64,000 nucleotides of DNA from Ancistrus triradiatus (Eukaryota > Chordata > Actinopteri > Siluriformes > Loricariidae), in NCBI GenBank assembly GCA_025084515.1, contig JAJAGP010000368.1, forward strand, positions 372,001 to 436,000, given 5' to 3'. A model generated the notes under the pieces. It was not told the DNA's origin and did not search any database. It saw only the letters and a list, made by a program, of their open reading frames with translations. Below, one piece after another: positions 34,275 to 45,437 of the stretch (positions are counted from its first letter, which is position 1; each line of letters opens with the position of its first letter). A program made the translations under genes and the position numbers.

Positions 34275-35010
34275 TTCTCAGCCATAAATAGCAGGGCCCA
34301 CTACAAGATCCCTACTGAGCGGATATTGTTGGATGGCTGACCGTTCTAAGCACAGCACTGGCACATCTCAGGCAGTGCAAGAGTTGTAAATATACCTAGG
34401 TGCAATTTGTCAGCCTGTACCCTGTCCATAAATGGGAACGAACCACAACAGGACCATCTCTAGCCATATTTTTGTATGATGGATCATTCTAAGGCCAGCA
34501 TTGACAACAATCTATTATGCTCGTACGAGGGGTATCACACACAGCAAGAGACATGTCAACATAAGTGCAATTTGTCAGTCCCTGACCTCATCCATAAATG
34601 CAAAGAAACAACTACAAGGGCACCACTGACCATATTGTCTGTTTGGTGGAGTATAGCTGTGACACTGACATGATAGTGTGTGTAGTGTTGTTACTAGTGC
34701 ATTACATGTAGAATGAGAGATGTGAATGTATCTAGGCATACACATACTTATCCATAATTAGAAAGAATCTACTACAGGACAACCACTAACCATATTTTTG
34801 AGTCGTCTCAGCACAGCAGTGACACTTCCATGAAACTGTGTTGTGCTTGTACAAGAACATTACATGCAACGAGAGAAATGTCAGTAGAACTAGTGCAATT
34901 TGTAATTTCCCAACCTCCACCTCATCCATAAATGGAAGAGGTCCACCACTGTCCAGGTAATGTTTGGTTAGTGGATTATAGCCTGCTCAGTACAGTAGAG
35001 ACATAGAATA
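34275..35010 (+). repeat. satellite-like tandem array, unit about 165 bp
   Basis: The anchor TGCAATTTGT recurs at 34401, 34566 and 34894, and a decayed unit lies near 34730, giving spacings of 165 and 2x164 bp. Each unit continues with 'tccataaatgg', a 'ccactacagg' type segment, 'accatattttt' and 'cagcacagcagtgacac', then 'acacagcaagagacatgtc'. About four diverged units are present. Similar modules are common in fish intergenic DNA. No transcription signal was seen. Confidence 0.75.
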
Positions 35011-35825
35011 TATTGTGCAGGTGTGAGGGTATTAGGTACAGTCAGGAGTATAAGTAGTTTAAATTCTTGCCGGTACTACTCCCACAACCTTCATCGTTTC
35101 ATCCCTTGATTGAAAACAATTAAATTTGAAGCTCTTGACACTGTGTACATTTTCAGCATCTCTGACTTTTCACTTAAACATTTGAGTAATTATTATCTGC
35201 ATTATTGTTTTTGTGTTTTCTTGGCATTCGACAAAGAGCTAAGTGACTTTAAAACTTTCTAGAAAACCACTTACAAATATTGGTAATTGTGGGTTGCAGG
35301 TTTTTGGGTCTTGTTTCTAAAGTGTAGTTGCTTATTTGGGCTTGCTCCCTGATCCTGTCTCTCACTCCAATATTCCTGCAAGTTCTGTTTGTTCAACCTC
35401 TAAAGTTATAGTAAAAGGAAATCTGGCAACCCTGTCTGAGCCGTTCTGTTGTTATGGAGTGCACTGCTGCGTGGTTGTTTATAAATGGCATTTCACTTCC
35501 TAGTTATTGGAATAAAACAGAATATCATGAAATATCACAATTTAATCTAAAACACATTTTATTTAGGCGATTTAGCAACAATCGTCTGCGTGTTAAAAAA
35601 TTCAATAACACTGGATATCAGTCAGCTGCAGTGGGGAAGCTAGCACTGAACTTAACTTTCAGTAATGATTGGCAGCTGGGCTCCGTTCGGCAGAGAGCAA
35701 AACACAGCATGGACGAATCAGAAGCAATTCAGAACAACTTAGCAATTAATATGGATGTGATGTTAGTATATGTTTTTTCTTGTTGAAAGTCCGACAGTGA
35801 CTTGCTTTGAATGTGGCAGCTGCTT
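35011..35825. other. unassigned DNA with an unrecognised 110-codon frame
   Basis: A plus-strand frame at 35454-35786 begins MECTAAWLFINGISLPS. It has no recognisable domain, no flanking splice signals and no relation to nearby repeats. It is treated as probably non-coding. Confidence 0.3.
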
Positions 35826-35854
35826 TTCTAGAGTGCTTTTTTTTAGAGTGGCAG

Positions 35855-35881
35855 CACTCTACCAATTGAGCTAACATGGTG
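35855..35881 (-). repeat. tRNA 5'-half-like sequence
   Basis: In reverse complement: TTAGCTCAATTGGTAGAGTG, a perfect tRNA D-arm/A-box with GCTC pairing to GAGT. The expected anticodon arm and B box are not found downstream. It is therefore a tRNA fragment or a SINE head, not a working tRNA gene. Confidence 0.4.
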
Positions 35882-36410
35882 AAATAAGGAAAAGAGTGGT
35901 TTTAAAGGCCAAACAAAGGAGCCATTCAGAGACGGACTCAAACAAAGGCTGAACACTAGACAGTGGAACACTCAAGACACCGAAAACACGTTAGGTTTAA
36001 TCGGCAAACAGAAACGCTAATAAAGCCAACCTGGTGGCGAAAAGAGTGAGATAAACGTGGACGTGCTTGTTCAAATGTGCTGACTCAGTTCAGTGAAGTG
36101 TTCATCTCACAAATACTGAGTAGATATAATCAATGGACGCTTAGTAGATCAGAACGGAAGCTAGCATCACGATGGTGAACGGAGCTGATGTCACTCAGCA
36201 GGAAAAAATACAGTGCTTGCCACATGGCAAACAGGTTACAAAAGAAACAAGACTGCTAGTACAAACTCACAAATATAGAGTAGATATATCTATGCATACT
36301 TCCTAGAAGCTCACATCGCAGAGGCAAATAGAGCTGAAGTAACTAGGCATGGAGAAATGCTCAAAGCGAGGCAAAAGTAAAGAACCAGTTGGGAATTCCA
36401 GCCATGTCTG
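35882..36410. other. unassigned DNA upstream of the gypsy remnant
   Basis: The short segment near 36178 ('ggagctgatgtcactcagc') resembles 50322-50345, hinting at a shared retroelement leader. No primer-binding site or LTR end could be defined. Confidence 0.3.
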
Positions 36411-37475
36411 TTGCACTCAAAGAGAGGCAGCTCGTCGATGAAAATGGGAGCTTTGACGAGCACCATGAAGAGTCCCCCACAACCACGCCCGCCTTCTCTC
36501 ACCTTACCTGCTGTCCTCTGTCCCCCCGGGACAACGTGCATGGTGGAGGCTCTAATTGATTCTGGAGCGGAGGACAACCTTATGGACTTTGCCTTGTCCA
36601 CCCAGCTTGGCATACAATTAAAGACCCTGGAGGAATTACAACGCTTCTTGGGTTTAGCAAACTTTTATCGGCAGTTCATTAGGAACTATAGTAAGGTGGC
36701 AGCTCCCCTCACTCGACACACCTCCATGAAAATGCACTTTGAGTGGCCCCCGGAGACTGAAGCGGCCTTTTGCCCCCGTTATGGTCCAGCCTGATCCAAG
36801 CAAGCAGTTTGTCGTGGAGGCGGACACCTCGGACTCTGGAGTAGGTGCTGTTCTCTCCCAACAAGCAGGCCCAGACAAGAAGGTGCACCCCTGCGCCTTT
36901 TTCTCCCGTCACCTTACACCTGCTGAGGCCAACTATGATGTTCGGAACAGGGAACTCCTCGCTGTGAAGCTGGCCCTGGAGGAGTGGCAACACCTGCTGG
37001 AATGCGTGGAACATTGTCACTGGACCGACCATAAGAATCTGGCTTACATTCAGTCGGCCAAGAGGATGAACTCTCGTCAAGCCAGGTGGGCCCTTTTTTT
37101 CTCTCGATTCAATTTTACTTTAACCAATTAATTGCCCAGGGTCTATAAACGTCAAGCCTGATCAAGCACTTTCTTGCCAGTTTTCCACAGAACCCTCCAA
37201 AGCATTGGCTGATACCATCCTCCCTCCTGAGTGCTTTGTAGCTCATCTGTCATGGGAGGTTCAGCAAACCATCAACCTGACCCCGGCGTGGACCGCCCGG
37301 CCGCCTCTTTGTGCCCACTTTTGCCAGGTCCATCGTGCTCCACTGGGGACACGCCTTCAGGTTTGCTGGCCACCCGGGTAGTCATCGAACTCTAACCCTC
37401 CTCAAGAGGTATTTCTGGTGGCTGGCCATGGAATCGGATGTCTGCCAGTTCGTGGCCACCTGTGCCATTTGCATT
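36411..37475 (+). pseudogene. Ty3/gypsy pol, internally deleted (protease, RT thumb, RNase H, integrase zinc finger)
   Basis: Domains occur in gypsy order but with most of RT missing. A retropepsin active-site block ALIDSGAEDNLMD is encoded at about 36550-36590. Some 15 codons later the same frame enters the RT C-terminal block QRFLGLANFYRQFI (about 36638-36680), so palm and fingers are deleted in frame. A frameshift near 36765 leads into RNase H (VVEADTSDSGVGAVLSQQ with its Asp, then RNRELLAVKLALEEWQHLL, 36739-37131). After stops at about 37130, a third frame holds the integrase N-terminal zinc-binding pattern H-x3-H...C-x2-C (GHPGSHRTL...VATCAIC, to about 37473). The integrase core and chromodomain are absent. 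A normal pol is about 1,100 residues, so this is a dead remnant. Confidence 0.85.
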
Positions 37476-37610
37476 CCTTGCTGGTTGTTTAATAAATATC
37501 CTTTATTTTTGTACTACCGCTTGTGGTGTGTCATTGGGTTCGCATTTTGGGTTCCAGATGCATTTTTCCGGTGGGATCTTAGATCCCACCTTAACAGGAG
37601 TATATTAAAA
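37476..37610 (+). mobile_element. possible 3' LTR end of the gypsy remnant
   Basis: Directly after the integrase zinc finger comes AT-rich sequence with AATAAA at about 37490, continuing to 'ccttaacag' at about 37592. It resembles an R-U5 segment. A matching 5' LTR was not found, so this is inference from position and the polyadenylation signal. Confidence 0.35.
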
Positions 37611-38639
37611 AATCATCTTTAAAGAGGTTGGACTCAACCAATCTACAGTCAGACAGTGGAGAAAATTGAAGACCACCCTGTCTAAGAGTCATCGACCAAC
37701 AAAGATCACAAGAGCAAGGCATGTAATAGTCTCTGCAAGGTCATAGTGGAGCCCAGGGAAATTTCTAAGAAACTAAAGGTTTCCCTCACAGTGACTAATG
37801 TTAATGGCCATGAGTCTTCCATCAAGAGAACACTGAACAACAATGGTGTGCATGGCAGGGTTGCACTGAGAAAGTCACTGCTCTCCAAAAAGAACATTGC
37901 TGCCTGTGTGCGGTTTGCTAAAAATGACATGGAAAAGCCTGAAAGCTACTGAAAAATGTACTGTGGATAGATGAAACCAAAATAGAAAATTTATTATTTA
38001 ATTGAAAGCATTATGTCTGGAGAAAGGAAAACACTGAATTCCAAGCGTGAAACGTATCACGGTTTGGGCCTGCCTTGTTCCATCTGGGCCAGGCTGGCTT
38101 GCTATCATTCATGTACCAATGAATTCTGAATTATACCAGCAAATGCTAAAGGAAAATATCAGGACATCTGTCTGTGAACTGAATCTCAAGAGAAAATTGA
38201 GTCATGCATCAAGACAATGACCCTAAGCACTCAAGTCGTTCTACCAAAGAATGTTAAAGAAGAACTAAGTAAAGCTTTTGGATGTTATAGTCAAAGTTCT
38301 GACCTTAATCCAATATAAATGTTGTGGAAGAATCTGAATCGAGCAGTTCGTGTGGAGAAACCCACTAATATCTAAGAGCTGAAGATCTTTATATACAGAG
38401 CTATAGGGTAATATTCATCAATCATGCTGCAAAAAGGGGTCACAGAAGATACTAAAAGGTTCACATAATGTGTCACTCACAGATTGTAATATTGGATTGT
38501 TCCCCTCAGTAAATAAGTGACCAAATATAACATTACTACTTTTAGGACACGTGTCATAATTATTAATTATGTATTTTAGATCATATTGAAGCAGAAAAAT
38601 AGAAAATTCTAAGCATTTCCCAAACTTTCAAGCAGGACT
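37611..38639 (+). mobile_element. Tc1 family A, 5'-truncated copy with decayed transposase
   Basis: It begins inside the helix-turn-helix (GGTTGGACTCAACCAATCTA) and runs to the right end CAAGCAGGACTG at 38639. Blocks of transposase are visible: NNNGVHGRVALRKSLLSKKN near 37840-37900, the first Asp at 'agatgaaacc' (37969), 'caagacaatgaccctaagc' for the second Asp (38210), and the third acidic block near 38305. Many stops and frameshifts are present. It abuts the gypsy remnant. Confidence 0.8.
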
Positions 38640-40041
38640 GTAAGAGGAAGTCCTACTAGGAGGCATTAAACCCTCTTTGTAATTCTGTAGGTCAGAACTA
38701 GCTTGCTTAGGAAAAGTTCCAATTTACTCAGTCCCATGATCTGACTTGGAAAAGACTAGGCCATCTTTAGACACAACGTGAAAGCAGCTTACTCACTTCA
38801 CTTTTACAAACAGAGGTCTGTGAATGGTCTTCTATAAGGCTGTAAGGCAGTATAATGTGTTTGTGCAAGAGCCATTTTTTAAATGAAATTATCCAACGCT
38901 GTACAAGAAGTGCAAAACCACAGCTCCACATGGCCCTTCATGATGAGCCAATCATTTTATAAGGACGTCAATAGGAACAATTCGTCAGTTGTTAAGAACA
39001 AAAAGCCTTTTTACATATTTCATGGCACTTATCAAATGGAACATACAGTATGCTCTTCATTCTTATCCAGAGGAACACAGTTAAGCAAGTATTTCCTTTT
39101 CATGCTGACATTTACGTTAGGTTAAGACACTACACTGCACTCTGTAAGTACTGTAATTGGACCACTGTTTGTTGTCTTGGCTCAGCGCTTGGAATTAATT
39201 TGGATTGAATCAGCAACTTTGGGGCTGAAAATCCAGGCTCTCTGCTTTCATTCAATACTTTGGAAGTCAAAATCAGATGAACCATGTAGGAATAAAGGAT
39301 GTTTAAACATAATCCTCTTATTTTAGTGTTTTAAAGTAAATTACTATAACGTGTCAGCAGTGAGTTCTTAAATGGTTAACATAATAACAACCCTTAGTTT
39401 TTGTTTGTAAATGTGTGAAATTTGAAATGTAATAGTAACCCTTTAAGGTCAGTGTGGTCAAGGTGATGTATTCTTCTCATTGCATAAGGCTTAGAACTTT
39501 ACGTCTTCTTGGATTGAGTTCCATGAATAGCCGATGTGATTGTACTATTCTATCATCCAATATTATGGTTTCCTGTGGTCTGTCAAATTGTTTCCTATTA
39601 CAAAGAACACTAGTGTGCTCTTATGACTCTACAAGCCATTGATTTGGACTCCCCTCTAGGATCTGGTGGGATTTATACTAATTCCTTAGCTGCATGGCCT
39701 ATTTTATCGTTCTCAAGTAGAGAAACCTCAAGAGACAGCAAATTGGAATACCATATTTAGAAGTAATTCTTGACATCTTGTGCATGCACAGTTGTTGAAA
39801 CAGGTGGACTTAGTCACAACAGCAACAAATTGTCCAATTACATTAGGTTCTTTAAATACAAAACCTGTGTATAAAAGGGCAGCATTTCCCATGTGCCTAA
39901 GTAAACTAGATCAGTTAATTCTGACATTTTCGTAGCTCCAATACATTCTTTAGAAGCACAATTTAATTACTTATGTAATATGCTTAGACCACGGTATAAA
40001 TCTATAAACATAGATCTCACACTGAAACATTGCAGAAATCT
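38640..40041. other. unassigned DNA
   Basis: About 1.4 kb without recognised repeats or genes. Short frames (38883-39125, 39454-39642) show no domain. Confidence 0.4.
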
Positions 40042-40499
40042 GTAATTGTTAGGATCCGCAGTCAGAACTGGGTTTTCGTCCGTGAGTGATCTGGACTACA
40101 TCACCCACAAACCCTTGCGGCTGCAAGATTGTTGCGGACCCCACCTGGAACTCATATTCTTTGTTATGGATTATCACTAACCAGACCCAGCTGGGGTGGT
40201 CCTTATTTAAGCTCTGTGCTTTTCCGACTATGTTGCAGGAGCATTAGCTCATGTTGGATGGTGCTGCATTTATGTTTGCCCTTTTCTACCCCTGTGTGGA
40301 TTTTCCCTTGTTGCGGTCTCATTTCGTTGGATTACCTTTTTGTTGCGTTTTTGCCCGCTGGACTGCCTCTGCTGCGGCCTCATCCGGCCCTGGACCTCTT
40401 CGCGAACCCTGCCTTCTTACAGTTGTGCGGCTGCGCCCCTGTCCTATTTGCGGTCATAGTTGTAAGTTTACTGTGCGCTGCTGCTTGCTTTTGTTTTGC

Positions 40500-40670
40500 C
40501 GTTTAAAACCAGTGATAGCTTCCCATAGCACCTCTAAGCCGGTTGTAGCTTCTCATAGCTTCTCCCAGCTGGTTCTAGCCTCTCGTGGCTTCTCTCAGCT
40601 GGCTCTAGCCTCCCGTAGTTTCTCCCAGCCGGCCCTAGCTTCTTGTAGCTTCTGTATCCCCCGGGTTTTT
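40500..40670. repeat. 30-bp minisatellite (short array)
   Basis: About five units of a 30-bp motif such as TCTCCCAGCTGGTTCTAGCC. Because 30 is a multiple of three, the plus-strand frame reads as repeated decapeptides like QLALASRSFS. Confidence 0.75.
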
Positions 40671-40844
40671 GGTTAGCTGTGTTTTTCCTGTGTCAGAGTT
40701 GAGTTTATGTATTTTTGATTGTTATTATCATTATTAAACATTGGTATCAATATTAGTATCGTTACTTTTGATATAATCTTTATTGCGTAGTCATTTTGTG
40801 TGTGCCTTCCTCCTGGGGACCAGGATGCATGGCTTGGGTCACTG

Positions 40845-41190
40845 GGGCCGGAGTCTGGAGTCATGTCTGGCCTGCCTGCCTTGTCCGCTAGCTGGGAGTG
40901 TCGAGTGGGCGGTCTGGCTGAACTGGGCTTCGGTCCTCGTGATCTTGACTCATGCATCCTTCCCTTAGACTAAGGGCAGAGCTGGGGTTCATAGTCAAAG
41001 AGTCTTATGGTGATCAGAGACATTGGGTTGCTGTCTTCTGCCTCCCGTGGGGTTGCCAATGTCTCATGTGATCCCTCTTGGCTGTGTTACCTACCAGTTC
41101 TCCTCTTTCTAGCTATGCTGCTATAGCTAATGCTGCCGGGGTCTCATGCTACACTTGGCATCAGTGATTGACATGGCATCAGTGATTGTT
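40845..41190 (+). mobile_element. LINE-tail family S fragment
   Basis: It matches 51950-52200 ('tctggcctgcctgccttg', 'gacagagctggggttc') and 10386-10525 ('gtggggttgccaatgtctc', 'ctatgctgctatagctaat'). The copy stops at about 41190, where the minisatellite region begins, after a small duplication of CATGGCATCAGTGATTG. Confidence 0.65.
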
Positions 41191-41329
41191 AATAGTGCTC
41201 ACCTCAGTAAGTCCATCACCTATGGGACCCTCCACCAAATGGGCTGCCGGAGGATCCCTGCCGACACCAGGGCCAGGCCTGTCCAGAACGTGCTCCCTCC
41301 AGAGACCGTCCAGAGCATTCTGCTCCCTC

Positions 41330-41760
41330 CGGAGATCTTCCTGAGCACGCCACTCACCATGGACTTCCAGAGCTTTACCCCACTCCGTAAGGACGTTCAA
41401 AGCACCACTTCGCTTGCTGAGGACATCCAGAGGGTCACTTTGCTCGCTGAGGACATCCAGAGTGCCACCTCCTTCGTTGAGGATGTCCAGAGCGCCACCT
41501 CCTTTGCCAAGGACGTCCAGAGCAACTCCTCGCTCCTTGCTGAGGATACCCAGAACTCCACTTTGCTCACCGTGGACGTCCAGGGCGCCACTTCGCTCGC
41601 CCAGGATGTCCAGGGTGCCACTTCGCTCGCCCAGGACGTCCAGGGCGCCATCTCCTTCGCCGAGGACGTCCAGGGCACCACCTCCTTCCCTGAGGACATC
41701 CAGAGCGCCACCTCCCTCTCCAAGGACATCCAGAGCAGCTCTCCGCCTACCAGGGTCCAG
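41330..41760. repeat. 30-bp minisatellite giving open frames on both strands
   Basis: About 14 diverged units of a 30-bp motif (for example GAGGACGTCCAGGGCACCAC). In one plus frame they read as decapeptides of the type DVQGATSLAQ (within an open frame 41146-41829). At least two minus-strand frames are also open. This is a consequence of a 30-bp unit lacking stop triplets. No start context, splice sites or known repeat protein were recognised, so it is listed as a repeat. Confidence 0.85.
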
Positions 41761-41764
41761 GGTA

Positions 41765-42600
41765 CTCCAGTAGTTGAGCATGTTAGCTCCGTACCTGAGC
41801 ATGTTGCGCTGGTTAACTGGTTAAGATGAACCGTTTGCGCCATATAGCTTAGTACCTGAGCACGTTATATCTGAGCACCCTAGCTCCATATCTGAGCACA
41901 CCGTGCCTCTTAGCTCCGTAGATGAGCTATTTGCACCTCGTGTTTAGTACCTGAGGACATTATCCCTGTATTTGTGCATATTAGCTTTGTACCTGAGCAC
42001 ATTAGCTCCATATCTAAGCTTCCCGCGCCGTGTAGCTCTGTACATGAACCGCTAGTGTCCAGTAGTTCCATACCTGTGCACGCTAGCCCCGTTTCCGAGC
42101 CGGCCGCACCGTTTAGCTCTGTAGATGAGCTGCTAGCACCCTGTAGCCCTGTAATTGAGCACGTTGGTTCCATTTTTGAGCCGCTAGCGCCATCATGTCA
42201 GCTCCGTACCGAAGTCTTCTGTGCCATGGTCACTTTCATTGACCTCACGCCGACCTTTCTCTTGGGCCTCTTTGGGTCAAGCTTCGTCCCTGAGCCGCCT
42301 GTGCTGACTTTCATCCCGGAGCAGTCAGTGCCACTGAGCTCTGTACCTGAGCCCGTTTGTTCCATTTTTGAACCTTTAGCGCCGCTTAATTCTGTACCAG
42401 AATGCGAACCTTTAGCGCCCTTAATTCTGTACCAATGTCAAAGTTCATTAACTCCGTTCCCGCGCACATCACGCCTCTTTACTTCGTACATGCGCCGTTA
42501 GCATCATACAGTTTCATTTCCAAGCATTCCGCACCTGTTGGCTCAGTATCTGAGTCATTAGCACAGCACATCTTCATACCTGAGTCTGAGACTATTACAT
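41765..42600. repeat. irregular GTACCTGAGCA-type tandem repeat
   Basis: Copies of 'agctccgtacctgagca' alternate with 'gagccgctagcgcc' every 21-60 bp. Part reads as an open frame (41974-42501) with recurring SSVPEP and FEPLAP words. Divergence between units is high, so the array is old. Confidence 0.65.
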
Positions 42601-42728
42601 TTTGCATTATAGCATTTTGCGTGTGCCTTCCTCTTGTGGACTCTTGTGTTTATTAATAAACTGTTTAATTTCGAGCTGGAACCCTGCATTTCCTCATTCA
42701 GCCACCAGCAATTATTCTAACAATAATA

Positions 42729-43030
42729 GGCATCAGAAAAGGTCGCCTCACAGCTCCAATGTCCCCGGTTCGATCCTGACCCCAGACTATGCCTGTGTAT
42801 ATTTTGGATGCCCTCCCCATTTCCGTGTGGGTCTACTTCAGGTACTAAAGTCTCTTCCCATTTTCCAAAGATGTGTGTTAGGTTAATCTGTGCTTCCAAA
42901 GTGCCCTTACTGTGAGTGTGTCTGTGTGTGCCCTACATTGAATGGACAGCCTGTCTAGGGTTGTTTCTGCCTTGCGCCCTGTGCCACTGGCTAGGCACCA
43001 GTTTTCTTGTGACCCTGACTAGGATTAAGC
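42729..43030 (+). repeat. DANA/Mermaid-like SINE, 5'-truncated
   Basis: It starts inside the head at 'tcgcctcacagctcc' with B box CCGGTTCGATCC. It contains the 'tgtgtgggtctacttcagg' block and the 'cctgtctagggttgtttctg' 3' region, and ends near AGGATTAAGCAGAT. The truncation lies next to the right flank of the LTR-like element. Confidence 0.75.
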
Positions 43031-43684
43031 AGATAAGACTGATATGAATGATAACACGCGGGTAAAGGCCGTATGGTGTAGCATACGCCTCTATATGCAA
43101 ACATTTGTGGACCCAAATTGCGTCTATGAAGACAGATATTACATTGGAATTTGCCATGTCTTTTCTGGTACTACAGCAGTCTTCAATGTACTTTACACTA
43201 GATGTGTGAACATGAATGTTGGACAATAGTCCCTGGCTCACTGTTGGCATTCCAGTTCATAGGCAATAAAGGAGTTAATATCAGGGCTCTGTCCAATCTA
43301 GCCAAGTTCTCCATTAAAGTTGGCAAACCATTTCAATAGGTTTTGTTTTAGCAGAACAGAACAGAACAGAAATTAATGAACTGACTTGTTAGGGAAGTGG
43401 ATAAGTGTCGGTACAATCCATTCTTCTGACACAGAACCATTATAACCATTGAGATAACTAAAATAGAAGGGTTGTCTACATATATTTGGCCATATAGTGT
43501 ACTTTGGGAATCAGGATGACAGGTAAGTGCTCCACCCAAAAACACTGCCAATAAATTAATTTCCAAACTTGGTTTCAGGATTAGCAAAGGGGCCTGCAGA
43601 AATGTCATACTGAGCACCGCAGTCTCTCACTGCCATTCAGTGTGTTGGCTCACAAGTCATCCACATCACACAGTTTGCTGATGA
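43031..43684. other. mostly unassigned DNA
   Basis: A (AACAG)4 tract lies near 43354-43372 and a 27-bp Tc1 family I terminus at 43473-43499. Nothing else was recognised. Confidence 0.4.
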
Positions 43685-43990
43685 CACAAGGGGTGGCACA
43701 GTGGGTCCGTGGGTAGCACTGTTACCTTACAGCAACCTGGGTACTTTCTGTGGAGTCTGCATGACCTCTCCGTGTCCGCATGGGTTTACTCCAGGTACTC
43801 CTGGTTCCTCCCACACACCAAAGACATGCATTAGGTTAATAGATTACACTAAATTGGTCCCATCTGAGTAAATTTATAAGACCAACTTCAATATAACATA
43901 AGTGTTGATGTAACCTTGTGTCTGTCATTGAATGGCCATTGATGCTGAAGAGCATCAAGGGCGTGATACTACAGAAATATATTTAGTAAG
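43685..43990 (+). repeat. DANA/Mermaid-like SINE
   Basis: The head is GGGGTGGCACAGTGGGTCCG, with a small internal duplication of 'gtgggt'. The body is 'tgtggagtctgcatgacct', then 'catgggtttactccagg' and 'ccaaagacatgcattagg'. The tail is degenerate near 43980. Confidence 0.8.
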
Positions 43991-44460
43991 TCAGTGACTG
44001 TGACATAAACAGTGACAGATACTGCTATTAATATTACCAAAACATATACATGTCATAAATAGCCATCTCACATAGCCTGTTTGCCATCACTCAGCTTTTA
44101 ACTCTACTTTCTTACCAGTTCTACCATAGCTTAAGCTGCAGCTATTTTTTCATGAAACAATATAATATTTATACAAAAGACTGGAAACACTGCACTTTTA
44201 CACTGAGTTACTTTTGAGGCAACTCATACAACACTTACATTAATATTACATGAAATCAAATTTATACAGTGGCTATACTAGGACATACTTGACAGAAACC
44301 AGTCACTATCAAAATAAAATTATTTCAAAATCATTTAAATTATGCCTCATTTTTAGTATTTAGTTATCACTTCCTTGGGGCCCATTCCACTCTCACTGGG
44401 TTTCCGTTCCCCACCAGATTCCATACCAGGTCCCCTCCAGATTTTAACCCATCACACCTT
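43991..44460. other. unassigned DNA
   Basis: No feature was recognised. Confidence 0.4.
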
Positions 44461-44735
44461 TCATTTATTAATTTCATCTGCTTATCCTGGACAGGGTCAT
44501 TGGAAAGCCGGTGCCTAGCCGTCGGCACAGGGTGCAAAGGAGGAACAACTCTAGACAGGTCACAAACCATTGAAGGCCACACACTACATACACACACTCA
44601 CACGCTAGGGCCACTTGAGCATAATCAGTTAACCTAAAGCATGTCTTTGGACTGTGGGAGGAAACTGGTGCACCCGAAGTAAACCCACACAGACACAGGG
44701 AGGTCATACAGATTCTACACAGAAACGACCCAGCA
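44461..44735 (-). repeat. DANA/Mermaid-like SINE
   Basis: In reverse complement: 'tctgtgtgggtttacttcgg', 'cctcccacagtccaaagac', 'gacctgtctagagttgttc', ending at 'ggataagcagatgaaatt'. The tRNA head is lost at the right edge. The 3' part is the best preserved in the window. Confidence 0.8.
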
Positions 44736-45437
44736 GATTTTAAGAGTAAACAAGATTCAACCAAAAATTTTAAGCAGGTTTTCTTGCCTGCAGTTCTAGC
44801 AGACATTATTACTTTCCTTTCTCAAATATTCACATTGAGAACAGCATCATCTCTGTGCCAAAACATAGCTGAAAATAAAAGAAATATAGGTCTGACCCAG
44901 CAGTAAAAATAACAAAGATATCGCTTTTCCCAACAGCTGCAACTAGGGAAGCACGCCACCAAACATGCGTGAATGTGCCAGTGACACCCAACGGGCACTT
45001 GTAACAGTTTATTAACTTAAGTTATTAGCAAATGCCAGTATATTACTAATAACAACTTCCAATGTATAAACCACACTGATCTTTTGTTCTAGAGCCACCA
45101 TGCTCCAAACTAAACTTTCATTTCTCAGTGAGCCACCTTTGAGTGCTGACATGCTTGCCAACTGGCAACCGATCTCAGATGGCTGATAAAAGTCATGAGG
45201 GATGACAATTGAAGCTTGAAGTAATGTTTTGACACTTGAGTACTGGAGAAAAGAGGCATAATCTTAAACAATACGTCACCATGAACCTCCCCAGGAAATG
45301 CAAAAGGAACTTCTGGACTTCATATTTCTTCGGCTACATGCTGCTTTATTTGAAGGGCAATGATAAATCATAATCAGATGACAGACAAAAGGATAAAAGA
45401 AGATTAACACATTTTCTAGTGTCTAACTCAAAAGGTA
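44736..45437. other. unassigned DNA
   Basis: No feature was recognised. Confidence 0.4.

Larger units (their letters stand above)
40047..42722 (+). mobile_element. LTR-like composite element with internal minisatellites
   Basis: The ends are TGTTAGGATCC and AATTATTCTAACA, with a short TGTTAG/CTAACA inverted repeat. They are flanked by GTAAT (40042-40046) and ATAAT (42723-42727), a 5-bp duplication with one mismatch. A TATTTAAG motif lies near 40203 and AATAAA near 42654, about 65 bp before the right end, as in an LTR's R-U5. The interior is GC-rich and holds a 30-bp repeat (40500-40670), a copy of LINE-tail family S (40845-41190), a larger 30-bp array (41330-41760) and a second pseudo-repeat (41765-42600). 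A 20-bp stretch (ATTTTGTGTGTGCCTTCCTC) recurs at 40791 and 42611 with one change. No gag or pol was seen. Best reading: a solo LTR expanded by insertion and tandem amplification. Confidence 0.5.

Noticed and set aside
35855..35881. functional tRNA gene on the minus strand
   Set aside because: Only the 5' half is tRNA-like. There is no anticodon stem, T arm or B box in the expected place.
40129..40676. two overlapping hydrophobic, Cys-rich frames of 125 and 141 codons
   Set aside because: They lie in the 5' part of the LTR-like element and run into its 30-bp repeat. Neither frame has a domain, and both are open through base composition.
41330..41760. CRISPR-like array (regular 30-bp spacing)
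   Set aside because: Units are contiguous without unique spacers, and the context is a eukaryotic transposon-rich genome.
41179..41802. 207-codon minus-strand and 227-codon plus-strand frames
   Set aside because: Both arise from a stop-free 30-bp minisatellite. At least four frames are open at once, which is typical of repeats, not genes.
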